Below are positions 24,220-36,142 of a DNA stretch of 64,000 nucleotides, in pieces (within the stretch, counting starts at the first letter, position 1; every line of letters begins with the position of its first letter). The position numbers and the translations under genes are program-made. Under the pieces are notes generated by a model that was given only the letters and a program-made list of their open reading frames with translations, ran no database searches and had not been told where the DNA came from. The stretch comes from Corynebacterium sp. Marseille-P3884 (GTDB lineage Bacteria > Actinomycetota > Actinomycetes > Mycobacteriales > Mycobacteriaceae): positions 62,001-126,000 of the forward strand of contig NZ_JAGKSD010000008.1 of the NCBI RefSeq assembly GCF_017942225.1, given 5' to 3'.

Positions 24220-24906
24220 ATGTCGGTGAGCGAATTATCCACCTCGACCCAGAACTATTTGAAGGTCATCTGGAGTCTCACGGAATGGTCGGCAGAACCC
24301 GTGACGGCGACCCTGATTTCGAAGCAGACGGGGCTGCGGATGTCGTCGGTCTCGGATGCTGTGCGCAAGCTCGCCGCACAGGAGTTGATCGTGCACGCCC
24401 CGTACGGCTCGGTGGAATTGACCGAGAAGGGCCGCGGGTACGCAGTAGACATGATCCGGCGCCACCGGCTCATCGAAACGTTCTTGGTGGAGACTCTCGG
24501 GTACACGTGGGACGAAGTGCACGACGAAGCGGAGCACTTGGAGCACGCAGTCTCTGACTACCTGGTGGACAGGCTGGACAAGCTGCTCGGCCACCCCACC
24601 CGCGACCCGCACGGGGATCCGATCCCGACCGCCGACGGTACGGTGCCCGCTTTGGACGCGCGCCGCCTCACGGATGCTGGGGCGGGCGCCGGTGCAGCGG
24701 GGACGACGGTCACTGTCGAGCGGATCTCCGATTCGGACCCGACCCTGCTGAAGTATTTCGAGGAGAACGGCATCGTTGTCGGTGCCGTTCTCACGGTCAC
24801 AGAAGGCGCGCCGTTTTCCGAGTCGCTCGATGTGACGGTGGACGGGGCAAAGAACTCAGTTCCGCTCGGCCGCACCGCTACCGACGCGCTGTTCGTCTCC
24901 AATTAA
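24220..24906 (+). CDS. mntR: DtxR/MntR-family metal-dependent regulator
   Basis: 228 residues. An N-terminal winged helix ([45 protein letters not shown]) is followed by the metal-binding dimerisation domain ([34 protein letters not shown]) with its His/Glu/Asp ligands. A C-terminal SH3-like FeoA domain follows. The region before it is that of DtxR relatives. Its convergent neighbour is a Mn-type ABC importer, which makes MntR the best guess; DtxR or IdeR cannot be ruled out. The 3' end overlaps the permease gene by 51 bp. Confidence 0.8.
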   Translation: MSVSELSTSTQNYLKVIWSLTEWSAEPVTATLISKQTGLRMSSVSDAVRKLAAQELIVHAPYGSVELTEKGRGYAVDMIRRHRLIETFLVETLGYTWDEVHDEAEHLEHAVSDYLVDRLDKLLGHPTRDPHGDPIPTADGTVPALDARRLTDAGAGAGAAGTTVTVERISDSDPTLLKYFEENGIVVGAVLTVTEGAPFSESLDVTVDGAKNSVPLGRTATDALFVSN

Positions 24907-25755
24907 CCGCGCCGTTCCGCCCCGGCGCGCACGCGCTGTGACGATCCCCTGGCTCGGGCTGAACAGGTACACCAGCAAAAATGCGATCCCCTGCGCCATG
25001 ACCACGAGTCCGCCAGGCGAAGCGTCGAGGTAGTAGCTCGCGTACAGCCCCGCGACGGAGCATACGGTGGCCACCGCAGGAGCGATCAGCAGCATGCGGC
25101 CGAAACTGTCGGTCAAAAGGTGCGCGGTCGCACCCGGAATGATCAGCATCGCCACCACGAGGATCACCCCGACGGCTTGCAGCCCCACCACGCAGGTGAG
25201 CGCGAGCAGGGCGAGCAACACTGCCCCAATCAGCTTCGGCCACAGACCAATCGCGTGAGCATGCACGGGATCGAAAGCGAAAAGCGTGAAATCGCGGCGC
25301 TTGAGCACGAGCACGGCCAGCGTGGCCACGCCCAAAACGAGGATCTGCACGAGATCAGCTTTGGAGACGCCGAGCAGGTTACCGAAGATAATGTGATTGA
25401 GGTCGGTGTGCGAGGGCGTGACGGAGATGAGCACGAGCCCGAACGCGAAGAGCGTCGTGAAGACGATTCCGATCGCAGCGTCTTCTTTGACCCGGCTCGT
25501 ATCACGCACGACGCCGATCAATCCCACGGCGAGGAAGCCGAAGACCACTGCCCCGACAGCGAAGGGAACGCCGGCGATATACGCCAGCACCACGCCGGGG
25601 AACACCGCGTGGGACACGGCATCGCCCATCAGCGACCAGCCGACGAGGACCAGCCAGCACGACAGCACCGCGCACACGATGGAGGAAATCAGGCTCGTGG
25701 CGAACGCGCGGACCATGAAGTCGTAGGCGAACGGGTCGACAAGAAAAGAGATCAT
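24856..25755 (-). CDS. mntC: Metal ABC transporter permease (Mn/Zn type)
   Basis: 299 residues, ABC-3 family, with eight or nine hydrophobic segments. Family features are GWSLMGDAVSHAVFPGVVLAY near the start and VGLQAVGVILVVAMLIIPGATAHLL, the conserved cytoplasmic docking stretch. It starts inside the last codons of the ATPase gene (4 bp overlap). The last 17 codons are antisense to the regulator gene and read [13 protein letters not shown] onward. Confidence 0.88.
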   Translation of the reverse strand: MISFLVDPFAYDFMVRAFATSLISSIVCAVLSCWLVLVGWSLMGDAVSHAVFPGVVLAYIAGVPFAVGAVVFGFLAVGLIGVVRDTSRVKEDAAIGIVFTTLFAFGLVLISVTPSHTDLNHIIFGNLLGVSKADLVQILVLGVATLAVLVLKRRDFTLFAFDPVHAHAIGLWPKLIGAVLLALLALTCVVGLQAVGVILVVAMLIIPGATAHLLTDSFGRMLLIAPAVATVCSVAGLYASYYLDASPGGLVVMAQGIAFLLVYLFSPSQGIVTARARRGGTARLIGDEQRVGSGAAERN

Positions 25756-26525
25756 CGTTTCATCACATCCAGCCCAAAGGCAGCGGCGAGATTATCGGGT
25801 TGCAGGACATCCTTGGGCGAGCCGTGCATGAGCACATGCCGGTTGAGCAGCATCGCTTCATCAGCCAGCTCAGGCAACGCAGGGAGGTCGTGCGTGGACA
25901 CGAAGACGGTGGCACCGCCGTCTGCAAGCTCACGGAACAGCCGGGTCATCGTCGCTTCGCTGCGCTTATCGACGCCCGCGAAAGGCTCGTCCAGCAACAT
26001 GATCCTCGCCCCCTGGGCAATGCACCGGGCAACAAAGGCGCGTTTCCGCTGGCCGCCGGAAAGCTGACCGATCTGACGTGAGGCATAGTCCGTGAGCTCC
26101 ACGCGCTCGAGTGCATGGTCGACGGCTTCGATATCAGCCCGGCGAGGCCGGCGCGTGAAACCGAGTTGTCCGTAGCGACCCATCATGACCACCTCCCGCA
26201 CGCTGACCGGGAAATCCCAGTCCACTGCCTCGCGCTGAGGCACGTACCCGAGCACACCGGTGCGGCGGGCAACCGCGGGGTCATCTCCGTTGACGGCGAC
26301 GGTCCCGGAATCCGGCCGGGTCTGCCCCATGATCGTTTTGAATAGCGTAGATTTCCCGGATCCATTCATTCCGACGAGTCCGCACACGCGTCCCGGCGCA
26401 ATCTCGAGGGATGCACCGTCGAGCGCGAGCACGCTCCCATAGTGAACGGTGACATCGTGCACGGATATCGCGGGAGTCGCATTCGACGAAACGGCCGCCG
26501 CAGCTGATGACGTTTCCTGTTGCAC
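25752..26525 (-). CDS. mntB: Metal ABC transporter ATP-binding protein
   Basis: 257 residues. Walker A is GMNGSGKSTL, the signature LSGGQRKR, Walker B IMLLDEPFAGVD and the switch His is in VSTHDLPAL. A 15-residue Ala/Ser-rich N-terminal tail precedes the ABC domain. It is the middle gene of a binding protein-ATPase-permease operon, starting 8 bp after the binding-protein stop. One GTCGATAAGC copy encodes Val-Asp-Lys. Confidence 0.92.
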   Translation of the reverse strand: MQQETSSAAAAVSSNATPAISVHDVTVHYGSVLALDGASLEIAPGRVCGLVGMNGSGKSTLFKTIMGQTRPDSGTVAVNGDDPAVARRTGVLGYVPQREAVDWDFPVSVREVVMMGRYGQLGFTRRPRRADIEAVDHALERVELTDYASRQIGQLSGGQRKRAFVARCIAQGARIMLLDEPFAGVDKRSEATMTRLFRELADGGATVFVSTHDLPALPELADEAMLLNRHVLMHGSPKDVLQPDNLAAAFGLDVMKR

Positions 26526-26533
26526 CGTGGCAC

Positions 26534-27478
26534 CTACTTCTTACCCGTCAACGCCTGCGTGATTACGTCGGCGTCGTGCTTGATCAAGTCGAGGTAGGTC
26601 GGAACCGGACCGTCTTTTTCCGAAAGGGAGTCGACGTACAGAGTGCCGCCGAAGGTGGCATCGGTTGCGTCAACTACCTGCTGCATTGGTGCGTCCGAGA
26701 CCGTGGACTCGCAGAATACGGCCGGCACGTCGTTCTCCTTGACGAATTCGATGGCACGGGTGATCTGCTGCGGAGTTGCCTCATTCTCGGAGTTCACGGC
26801 CCAAATGAACCGTTCCTCCAGACCAGCGTCGCGTGCCATGTAGGAGAATGCGCCCTCGCACGTCACCAGTGCGCGATGCTGCTCAGGCAGGTTCGCCAAC
26901 TCAGTGACCATGCCGTCCTGGACCTCTTGCAGCTCCTTTTTGTACTGCTCGCCGTTCTGCTTGAAGTCCTCAGCATGGTCCGGATCGAGTTCGCTGAAGG
27001 CGGTGACCATATTGTCCACGTACTTCTCCACCTCGACCGGGCTCATCCACGCGTGCGGGTTCGGTTTGCCCGCGCCCTCGTCCTCGGTGATGTCGATCGG
27101 GTCCACGCCGTCGCTGACGGTGACGTGGGGCGCGTCGACGTCCTCGACGAATTGCGCGAACCAGTTCTCCAGGTTCAGGCCGTTATCCAGAATGAGGTCG
27201 GCATCCGACGCGCGGCGGATATCAGCCGGCGTGGGCTCGTAGCCGTGGATCTCCGCCCCCGGCTTCGTCAAAGAATCCACAGTCAAGTGTTCCCCCGCGA
27301 CATTCTGGGCGATGTCCTGGATCACAGTGAAAGTGGTCAGCACTTTCGGCTTTCCGCCGTCTGCACGATCCTCCTCCGGCGCGCACGCTGTGAGCGCCGC
27401 CGCGAGAATCATCGCCATCATCGCGGCTGCTGCCACGAACAGTGCTGATCGTGACTCCTGCTTTTCCGACCGAATCAT
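26534..27478 (-). CDS. mntA: Metal ABC transporter substrate-binding lipoprotein, Mn/Fe-type ligands
   Basis: 314 residues. The signal peptide ends in a lipobox LTAC near residue 32. The cluster A-I metal site can be read as His in GAEIHGYEP, His in NPHAWMSP, Glu in TCEGAFSY and Asp in YVDSLSEK. Glu as third ligand, in place of the His usual in zinc binders, points to Mn or Fe. A good ribosome site (AGGAAAGG) precedes the ATG. A TAGG-N5-CCTA palindrome 45 bp upstream may bind the adjacent regulator. Confidence 0.9.
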   Translation of the reverse strand: MIRSEKQESRSALFVAAAAMMAMILAAALTACAPEEDRADGGKPKVLTTFTVIQDIAQNVAGEHLTVDSLTKPGAEIHGYEPTPADIRRASDADLILDNGLNLENWFAQFVEDVDAPHVTVSDGVDPIDITEDEGAGKPNPHAWMSPVEVEKYVDNMVTAFSELDPDHAEDFKQNGEQYKKELQEVQDGMVTELANLPEQHRALVTCEGAFSYMARDAGLEERFIWAVNSENEATPQQITRAIEFVKENDVPAVFCESTVSDAPMQQVVDATDATFGGTLYVDSLSEKDGPVPTYLDLIKHDADVITQALTGKK

Positions 27479-27522
27479 TGAGTTTTCCTTTCCTGTAAAT
27501 GTATTCCGCCAAGGCTTTTCCG

Positions 27523-27535
27523 TAGGTTACGCCTA
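27523..27535. promoter_or_regulatory. Possible MntR/DtxR operator upstream of mntA
   Basis: TAGGTTACGCCTA is an inverted repeat (TAGG/CCTA) whose left half matches a DtxR-type half site (TAGGTTA) exactly; the right half is poor. It lies 45 bp before the mntA start, in the promoter region. Confidence 0.4.
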
Positions 27536-27629
27536 GACGTACTTTTTATTCTGGCCATACTTTAGTCGGACTTGCAGGAGAGTCAAGATGACTTGTCCGT
27601 GACATCCGCCTCACCCCGTAGACATGAAA

Positions 27630-27664
27630 AACGCCCGGGGATCATTGAAGATCCACCGGGCGTT
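27630..27664 (-). terminator. Intrinsic terminator of guaB3
   Basis: AACGCCCGGGGATC pairs with GATCC-A-CCGGGCGTT around a 6-nt loop. On the minus strand the stem is followed by TTTTTC. It ends 21 bp past the guaB3 stop. Confidence 0.85.
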
Positions 27665-27685
27665 GTCGGCCGCGAAAGTGCGCAG

Positions 27686-28900
27686 CTAGCTGGTGAGAGT
27701 GATGTCCACCTTTTGGAAGCTCTTGATGTCGGTGTAGCCACACTTGGCCATCACGCGACGCAGGCCGCCGGCGAGGTTGTGGCCGCCCCACGTGCTGGTG
27801 CTCGGGCCGTGGAGAATCGTTTCCAGGCTCGGGCTACCGGTGCGGAGCTGCTTCAGGACGTCCTCGGTAGCACCCGGGTCGTCGAGGCCCCAGCCGAAGC
27901 TGAAACCGCCGTCGACACGAGCGATGACACCGCGCGGGAAGCGCGGGTGCGCTGCCTGCGATTGCCAGTAGTAGCCGCCTGCGGCCGCCTCGGACGCAGC
28001 GGCGAGAGGCGTGCCGAGCATGACGGCATCAGCGCCACAGGCGACTGCACGGGCAATATCGCCACTGGTCACGATGCCGCCGTCGGCGATGATGTGCACG
28101 TACCGGCCCTCGGTCTCGTCGAGGTACTCGCGGCGGGCGGCAGCGGCATCGGCGATCTGGGTCGCCATATGGGTGCCGATGCCGAGCGCGGCGTCCGAAG
28201 TCGTCGCGCCCTGGCCCACGATGATGCCGGCAGCACCGGAGCGCATCAGGTGCAGCGCGGTCGTGTAGTCAGCCACACCGCCAGCGATCACGGGAACGTC
28301 GAGGGAGCCGATGAACTCCTTGAGGTTGAGCGGTTCGCCGCCCTCCTGGACGTGCTCGGCGGAGATGATCTCGCCCTGGATGAACAGGATCTCAGCGCCG
28401 GCTTTGACCACGACGGGCGCGAGCTCGTGGGCGTGCTGCGGGCTCACACGGACCGCGACGGTGACACCGGAGTCGCGGACCTGGGCGATGCGCTCGGAAA
28501 GCAGGTCGTGGTCGAGCGGGGCTGCATGAAGCTCCTGGAGTGTCTTCACCGCGCTGTCTTCAGCGGCAGTCGACTTCGGATCGACATGATCGGCTTCGAG
28601 CGTCGCCTTGATCACCTTCGCGATCGCGCCGTCGAGGTCGGCGTGGCGGCCCCAGAGACCTTCAGCGTTGATCACGCCGAGGCCGCCCTGCTTGCCCATT
28701 TCGATGACGAACTCGGGGCTCGCCAGAGCGTCCGTCGGGTGGGAAGCGAAGGGAATGTCGAACGTGTAGGCGTCGATATTCCAACTCAGGTCCACGTCCT
28801 TCGAAGAACGTGTGCGGCGGGCAGGCACGATGCTGATATCCCGCAGGTAGTACGCGCGGCGGGCCTCGCGGCCGATGCCGATCTCGACGTAATCACGCAT
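27686..28900 (-). CDS. guaB3: GuaB3-type IMP dehydrogenase-related protein
   Basis: 404 residues. The (beta/alpha)8 barrel of IMPDH/GMPR proteins is present without CBS domains: ISIVPARRTRSSKDVD, FASHPTDALASPEFV, GGLGVINAEGLWGR, PVIAGGVADYTTA, IIADGGIVTSGDIARAVACGADAVMLGTPLA. Where IMPDHs have the catalytic GSIC(T/S)T loop, this one reads VGQGATTSDA with no Cys. It may therefore not do the IMPDH reaction by the standard thioimidate route. It follows guaB with 48 bp between, as in other actinobacteria. Confidence 0.85.
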   Translation of the reverse strand: MRDYVEIGIGREARRAYYLRDISIVPARRTRSSKDVDLSWNIDAYTFDIPFASHPTDALASPEFVIEMGKQGGLGVINAEGLWGRHADLDGAIAKVIKATLEADHVDPKSTAAEDSAVKTLQELHAAPLDHDLLSERIAQVRDSGVTVAVRVSPQHAHELAPVVVKAGAEILFIQGEIISAEHVQEGGEPLNLKEFIGSLDVPVIAGGVADYTTALHLMRSGAAGIIVGQGATTSDAALGIGTHMATQIADAAAARREYLDETEGRYVHIIADGGIVTSGDIARAVACGADAVMLGTPLAAASEAAAGGYYWQSQAAHPRFPRGVIARVDGGFSFGWGLDDPGATEDVLKQLRTGSPSLETILHGPSTSTWGGHNLAGGLRRVMAKCGYTDIKSFQKVDITLTS

Positions 28901-28948
28901 GGTGTCTTCCTTCTTTGTCTACGTGGGAAACGTGAGCGAAAGCGCTAT

Positions 28949-31034
<2,086 letters not shown>

Positions 31035-31040
31035 CCGAAA

Positions 31041-31916
31041 CTACTGGGAGGAGCGGGCTTCCGGTTGCTGCGGGGCGCCGAGCTGCTTGGTCGTCGTGGG
31101 AATCGTCGAGGTTGTCGACGTGGGGCGCGCGCTTGACGACGGTTCCGTGTCCCGCCCGCCCTGCGACGGCGCCGTTTCGGTGACCGTGACAGTCTGAGTG
31201 ACGGGCTCCGGGGTGACCGTGATGGTCGCGGGCTGCTCCGGCTCGGCCGGCTTCTGCTTCTCCTCCGGCTTCGGGGCGTTGGTGACCGTGACCGTGTCCT
31301 TGTGGTTGACAACGGGTGCTTCGGCACCGTTCTTGTCCTGTTCCGCGCGCTCGGAACGGTCCTGGTTCAACGACTCGCGCAACTGGTCGATGAGCACCCG
31401 GGCACCGGCGATGTCGCCGGATTCGGTCTTGCTGTCGATCTCGTCGAGGGCGCTGGCAAATTCCACCGAGTTGGTGCGGTCGCCGAAGACGGCCTCGGAC
31501 GGGCCCCACAGGGCCGAGTCCGGGGTGGCGTGGTAGAGCGCGGCCCCGGTGCCGGCCACCATGACGGTCGCGGCGGCCGCACCGACCAAGCCCGCGAGCC
31601 ACGGGCTAGTGCGGACACCCGCCTTCTTTCCGCGCTTCCCGCGCTCGGCACGGCGCGCGTCAAGGGAAGCCACTGCCGGGTTCTCCTCCGTCACTGCCTC
31701 GCCAGGCAGCTCCGGGGCCGGCGGCATCGGCGCCTCAACCTCGTCGCGCAGATCCAGCAGCAGGGCGGCCAATTCATCGGAACCGCCGGCCGGATCGACG
31801 CCACGCGACAGGTCCGTCAGAAATGCGTCGCTGGCCAGCAATTCATCCATGTTCGCCGTGTAATCGGCGTCCTCCGCGCGGTGCTGTCCGCGACGGCCGG
31901 TGAATCTCGGTTCCAT
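31041..31916 (-). CDS. rsdA: Anti-sigma-D factor
   Basis: 291 residues. The cytoplasmic N-terminus holds the sigma-binding part (MDELLASDAFLTDLSRGVDP, DELAALLLDLRDEV). One membrane helix lies at about residues 108-130 (LAGLVGAAAATVMVAGTGAALY). The outer part has SALWGPSEAVFGDRTNSVEFASALDEID, a Glu/Lys-rich coil, and a Thr/Pro-rich tail with repeated VTVT. The gene directly follows sigD with a 36-bp gap. In relatives, regulated proteolysis releases SigD, which controls mycomembrane synthesis. Confidence 0.87.
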   Translation of the reverse strand: MEPRFTGRRGQHRAEDADYTANMDELLASDAFLTDLSRGVDPAGGSDELAALLLDLRDEVEAPMPPAPELPGEAVTEENPAVASLDARRAERGKRGKKAGVRTSPWLAGLVGAAAATVMVAGTGAALYHATPDSALWGPSEAVFGDRTNSVEFASALDEIDSKTESGDIAGARVLIDQLRESLNQDRSERAEQDKNGAEAPVVNHKDTVTVTNAPKPEEKQKPAEPEQPATITVTPEPVTQTVTVTETAPSQGGRDTEPSSSARPTSTTSTIPTTTKQLGAPQQPEARSSQ

Positions 31917-31952
31917 GGCTACCCTCCTTGCTTCTTCCCATCCCGCCCCAGG

Positions 31953-32609
31953 TCAGCTCAGCTGCGTGTACCGGCCCGGCGACGGTTCTTCGTTCAGTTC
32001 TCGTTCTTCTTCGACGGCTTTTCGCATCGTGGCGAGTGCACGGTGCTGAGCGACGCGCACCGCTCCCGCGGTGCTGCCGGTGATCTCTGCTGTTTCCTCT
32101 GCGGATAGTCCGACGAAGATGCGCAGAATGACGATCTCTCTAGCCTTCTCACTAAGCAGATCGAGCAATGCCCGCACTCTGTTACTACCCACTTCCACCA
32201 TGGCTACATCTTCGGGGGTACCCCCGCGAAATTCCTGGTCAGGGACCTCGTCCGTGGGGCTGGATTTGTCGCGGGACAGCGAACGGTGGGCGTCAGTGAC
32301 CTTGTTGAACGCGATGCCGTAGACAAAGGCCATGAACGGCTTTCCCTTGTCCTGGTATTTGTTCACCGAGGTGGCCACCGCGAGGCAGATCTCCTGCGCG
32401 ACGTCTTCAGCCGTGGGGGTGCGCCCGCCGCTAATGCGGGCGCGCGCGTAGCGCAGCACCGTCGGGTGCACGATCTTGATGATCTCTTTCAGTGCGCGCT
32501 GGTCGCCTTCCTGCGCCAAGGGGACCAGTGAGGCGAGGCGGTCATCGGCATCGTGTGCGGCCACGTCTCTCCTTCGCGGGGTCTGGTCTCGGTTTCCTTG
32601 GCGGTCCAT
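31953..32609 (-). CDS. sigD: RNA polymerase sigma factor SigD (ECF type)
   Basis: 218 residues. Sigma region 2 shows LKEIIKIVHPTVLRYARARISGG, AEDVAQEICLAVATSVNKY and FMAFVYGIAFNKVTDAHR. Region 4 shows LLSEKAREIVILRIFVGLSAEETAEITGSTAGAVRVAQHRALATMRK. Genes before and after (whcB, rsdA, guaB) give the standard corynebacterial sigD context. The first 18 residues are polar and may be longer than the true protein; a later GTG or ATG cannot be excluded. Confidence 0.92.
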   Translation of the reverse strand: MDRQGNRDQTPRRRDVAAHDADDRLASLVPLAQEGDQRALKEIIKIVHPTVLRYARARISGGRTPTAEDVAQEICLAVATSVNKYQDKGKPFMAFVYGIAFNKVTDAHRSLSRDKSSPTDEVPDQEFRGGTPEDVAMVEVGSNRVRALLDLLSEKAREIVILRIFVGLSAEETAEITGSTAGAVRVAQHRALATMRKAVEEERELNEEPSPGRYTQLS

Positions 32610-33101
32610 GCAGTCGCGAACGCGGACAGCGCGCGTTCTTCCGGGGTGAATCTAATGCAGATTACGCCAGACCGCCTGTTTTTGGGCGTGTTCATCGTAC
32701 GTCTTTGACCGTGAACGGCATAAATGCACGCCGCAAACCACGGCCGCCGTCCAGATCACCGAAGGAACTCAACGCCGCGAACCCTTCCCCACCCCCGAAT
32801 GTCTAGACTTCTGTGATTTTTGTGGCGCATGAACCCCCGTGGGACGGCGCGCTGGCAGACACCAACAATTCACCGACCTTTAACCTCCGCCGGTTCCCAC
32901 TGTTCACGGCGATGCCGACCCCGCCAAAACCCTTAGTTCAAACTGTGCGACACCTGTCAGAAACCAGCTGTTTACCAACACCCTGCACACTCCTATCTCG
33001 TTGCTTCACGGCGCACCGGCATTTCATGCGGCCCACCCAGCTGCGCTGGCGCGCGGGAAGCGGTTGTTCGTAGTTCATTAGCCTGAGGAGATTTTCACTC
33101 A
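32610..33101. other. 492-bp divergent regulatory region between sigD and whcB
   Basis: No gene is supported here; the short open frames lack ribosome sites. Visible elements are TAATCT and TTAGAT boxes near 32653 on the minus strand, possible -10s for sigD, and a GAGGAG ribosome site at 33085-33090 for whcB. A TAGACT at about 32803 is on the plus strand. The whcB leader is probably long, as the nearest -10-like boxes are well upstream. Confidence 0.5.
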
Positions 33102-33422
33102 ATGCCCACGATGTCCATGCCGCACCAGCTGCCCGGACCGAACGCCGACTTCTGGGATTGGCAGCTCCAAGGAGCTTGCCGCGGCGAGGCCTCCGATGTC
33201 TTCTACCACCCGGACGGCGAGCGCGGCCGCGCCCGCACGAACCGCGAGAACCGCGCCAAGGCGATCTGCTACAGCTGCCCCGTCCTGGAGCAGTGCCGCG
33301 AACACGCCCTCGCCGTAGCTGAGCCGTACGGCATCTGGGGCGGAATGAGCGAGTCCGAGCGTCAGGCCGCTCTGCGCGGCACCACGAAGCGCCGCGCCAA
33401 GACCAAGGTCGCCGCAGTCTAA
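33102..33422 (+). CDS. whcB: WhiB-family iron-sulfur regulator WhcB
   Basis: 106 residues. The four [4Fe-4S] cysteines are C26, C56, C59 and C65 (CxxC-N5-C pattern in AICYSCPVLEQCREH). The beta-turn GIWGG is at residues 77-81, followed by a basic AT-hook-like tail TTKRRAKTK. WhiB proteins bind the principal sigma factor and sense redox state or NO. The position between groEL and sigD matches whcB of C. glutamicum. A shared terminator separates it from groEL. Confidence 0.9.
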   Translation: MPTMSMPHQLPGPNADFWDWQLQGACRGEASDVFYHPDGERGRARTNRENRAKAICYSCPVLEQCREHALAVAEPYGIWGGMSESERQAALRGTTKRRAKTKVAAV

Positions 33423-33435
33423 GACACAACGAGAA

Positions 33436-33487
33436 CGCCCCGCTCCACACTCCCCCGGATTGAGTCCAGGGGGTGTGGAGCGGGGCG
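33436..33487. terminator. Bidirectional terminator between whcB and groEL
   Basis: A stem of about 19 bp (CGCCCCGCTCCACAC, one mismatch, then CCCC, against its complement) has a loop around GGATTGAGTC. It is placed between two convergent genes and is GC-rich enough to end transcription both ways. Confidence 0.85.
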
Positions 33488-33512
33488 CCTCTTGCGTGGT
33501 GAAGCTGAAGAG

Positions 33513-35126
<1,614 letters not shown>

Positions 35127-35141
35127 TCAGTTCCCCCTTCT

Positions 35142-35444
35142 TTATTTCTCGACGACGGCCAGCAGGTCACGAGCGGACAGAAGCAGGTACTCCTGGTCGC
35201 CGTACTTGAGCTCCGTGCCGCCGTACTTGGAGAAGATGACGGTGTCGCCTTCCTTGACGTCGACCGGAATGCGGTGCTCGCCCTCATCGTCCCAGCGGCC
35301 CGGGCCGACAGCGATGACGGTCGCTTCCTGCGGCTTCTCCTGTGCGGAGTCCGGGATGACCAGGCCGGAGGCGGTGGTGGTTTCAGCCTCGACGATCTGG
35401 ACGAGGATCTTGTCCTCGAGGGGCTTGATGTTGACGTTTGCCAC
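35142..35444 (-). CDS. groS: Co-chaperonin GroES
   Basis: 100 residues from the GTG at 35444, with AAGAAAGG as ribosome site; a longer frame to 35519 has no support. It starts [32 protein letters not shown], with the mobile loop around [11 protein letters not shown], and ends in [15 protein letters not shown]. It is the cap of the GroEL folding chamber. First gene of the groES-groEL operon. Confidence 0.96.
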   Translation of the reverse strand: MANVNIKPLEDKILVQIVEAETTTASGLVIPDSAQEKPQEATVIAVGPGRWDDEGEHRIPVDVKEGDTVIFSKYGGTELKYGDQEYLLLSARDLLAVVEK

Positions 35445-35537
35445 GGTGAAAACCTTTCTTGAAAGTTGTTCTTCTTTGCCGAGGTTTCGCGATGCGCAGC
35501 CGTCGTCGCGGGTGAACAAACTGTGCCCAAAACCTGA

Positions 35538-35564
35538 TTAGCACTCTACCTACGTGAGTGCTAG
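35538..35564. promoter_or_regulatory. CIRCE element (HrcA operator) of groES-groEL
   Basis: TTAGCACTC, nine bases, then GAGTGCTAG: identical to the CIRCE consensus except for the last base. It lies about 95 bp upstream of the groES start. HrcA itself is not in the window. Confidence 0.95.
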
Positions 35565-35570
35565 ACGACA

Positions 35571-35600
35571 ACAAGGCCGGGCATTAACGCCCAGCCTTGT
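35571..35600 (-). terminator. Terminator of the minus-strand gene at 35639
   Basis: ACAAGGCCGGGC and GCCCAGCCTTGT form a stem with one C-A mismatch around ATTAAC, starting 39 bp after the stop. It separates that gene from the groES promoter. There is no long U-run, so efficiency is uncertain. Confidence 0.65.
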
Positions 35601-35638
35601 GTGATCGTCGCTGTTATTGCTGCATGAACAGCACTGTT

Positions 35639-36088
35639 TTAAACCTGCGGGGTGCCCAGGTTCAGCACCGCATTGCGCCAGAGCTGGTATTCCTCTTCGT
35701 TGTCCTGGCGGTAGGTGCGCACAGCGCGGATGGTGTTCTTGATACCCTCGACGACTTCATCGTCGATGCTCTTGCCCTCGCGGCCGGTGAAGATCACCGG
35801 GCCGGAGATGGCAGTGGACGGGTCCTGCAGGAACGCGGGGTTATCGGTGGCCGCGGTGTTTCGCGCCATCGATGCGACCGGATTCGGGTCCGCGCTTTTC
35901 TCCTTCGCCTCGGGCGAGAAGTACGCGTCGTAGGTCGGACCGTCCTGTTCGAAAGCCACCTTCACGCTCTCCTGGACGACCGGCCCAAGAAACTGATTCG
36001 CGCTTTCGATGTCAAAGACGATGCGGTGGAAGGTCAGGTCGGGATTGACGAGCAGCCCGAATTTCTCGTTGTCGCTGTTGTTCGCCAT
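35639..36088 (-). CDS. Conserved-type cytoplasmic protein, function unknown
   Basis: 149 residues, no signal peptide or membrane helix. The sequence is soluble-looking, with a predicted alpha/beta mix: KFGLLVNPDLTFHRIVFDIESANQFLG, a middle loop rich in Ala/Pro/Asn, and a helix DDEVVEGIKNTIRAVRTYRQDNEEEYQLWRNAVL at the end. I do not recognise a family. It sits between tsaD and groES and has its own terminator. It may be the end of the tsaD operon, with a 54-bp gap. Confidence 0.7.
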   Translation of the reverse strand: MANNSDNEKFGLLVNPDLTFHRIVFDIESANQFLGPVVQESVKVAFEQDGPTYDAYFSPEAKEKSADPNPVASMARNTAATDNPAFLQDPSTAISGPVIFTGREGKSIDDEVVEGIKNTIRAVRTYRQDNEEEYQLWRNAVLNLGTPQV

Positions 36089-36142
36089 ACTCTCATCCTT
36101 TGGTGCGTGGTCGGTAAAGGCAACGACCCTAAGCGTACGTGG

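Noticed and set aside
32940..33090. SigH-type promoter (GGAA...GTT) before whcB
   Set aside because: The two boxes are only about 12 bp apart, too close for a SigH promoter.
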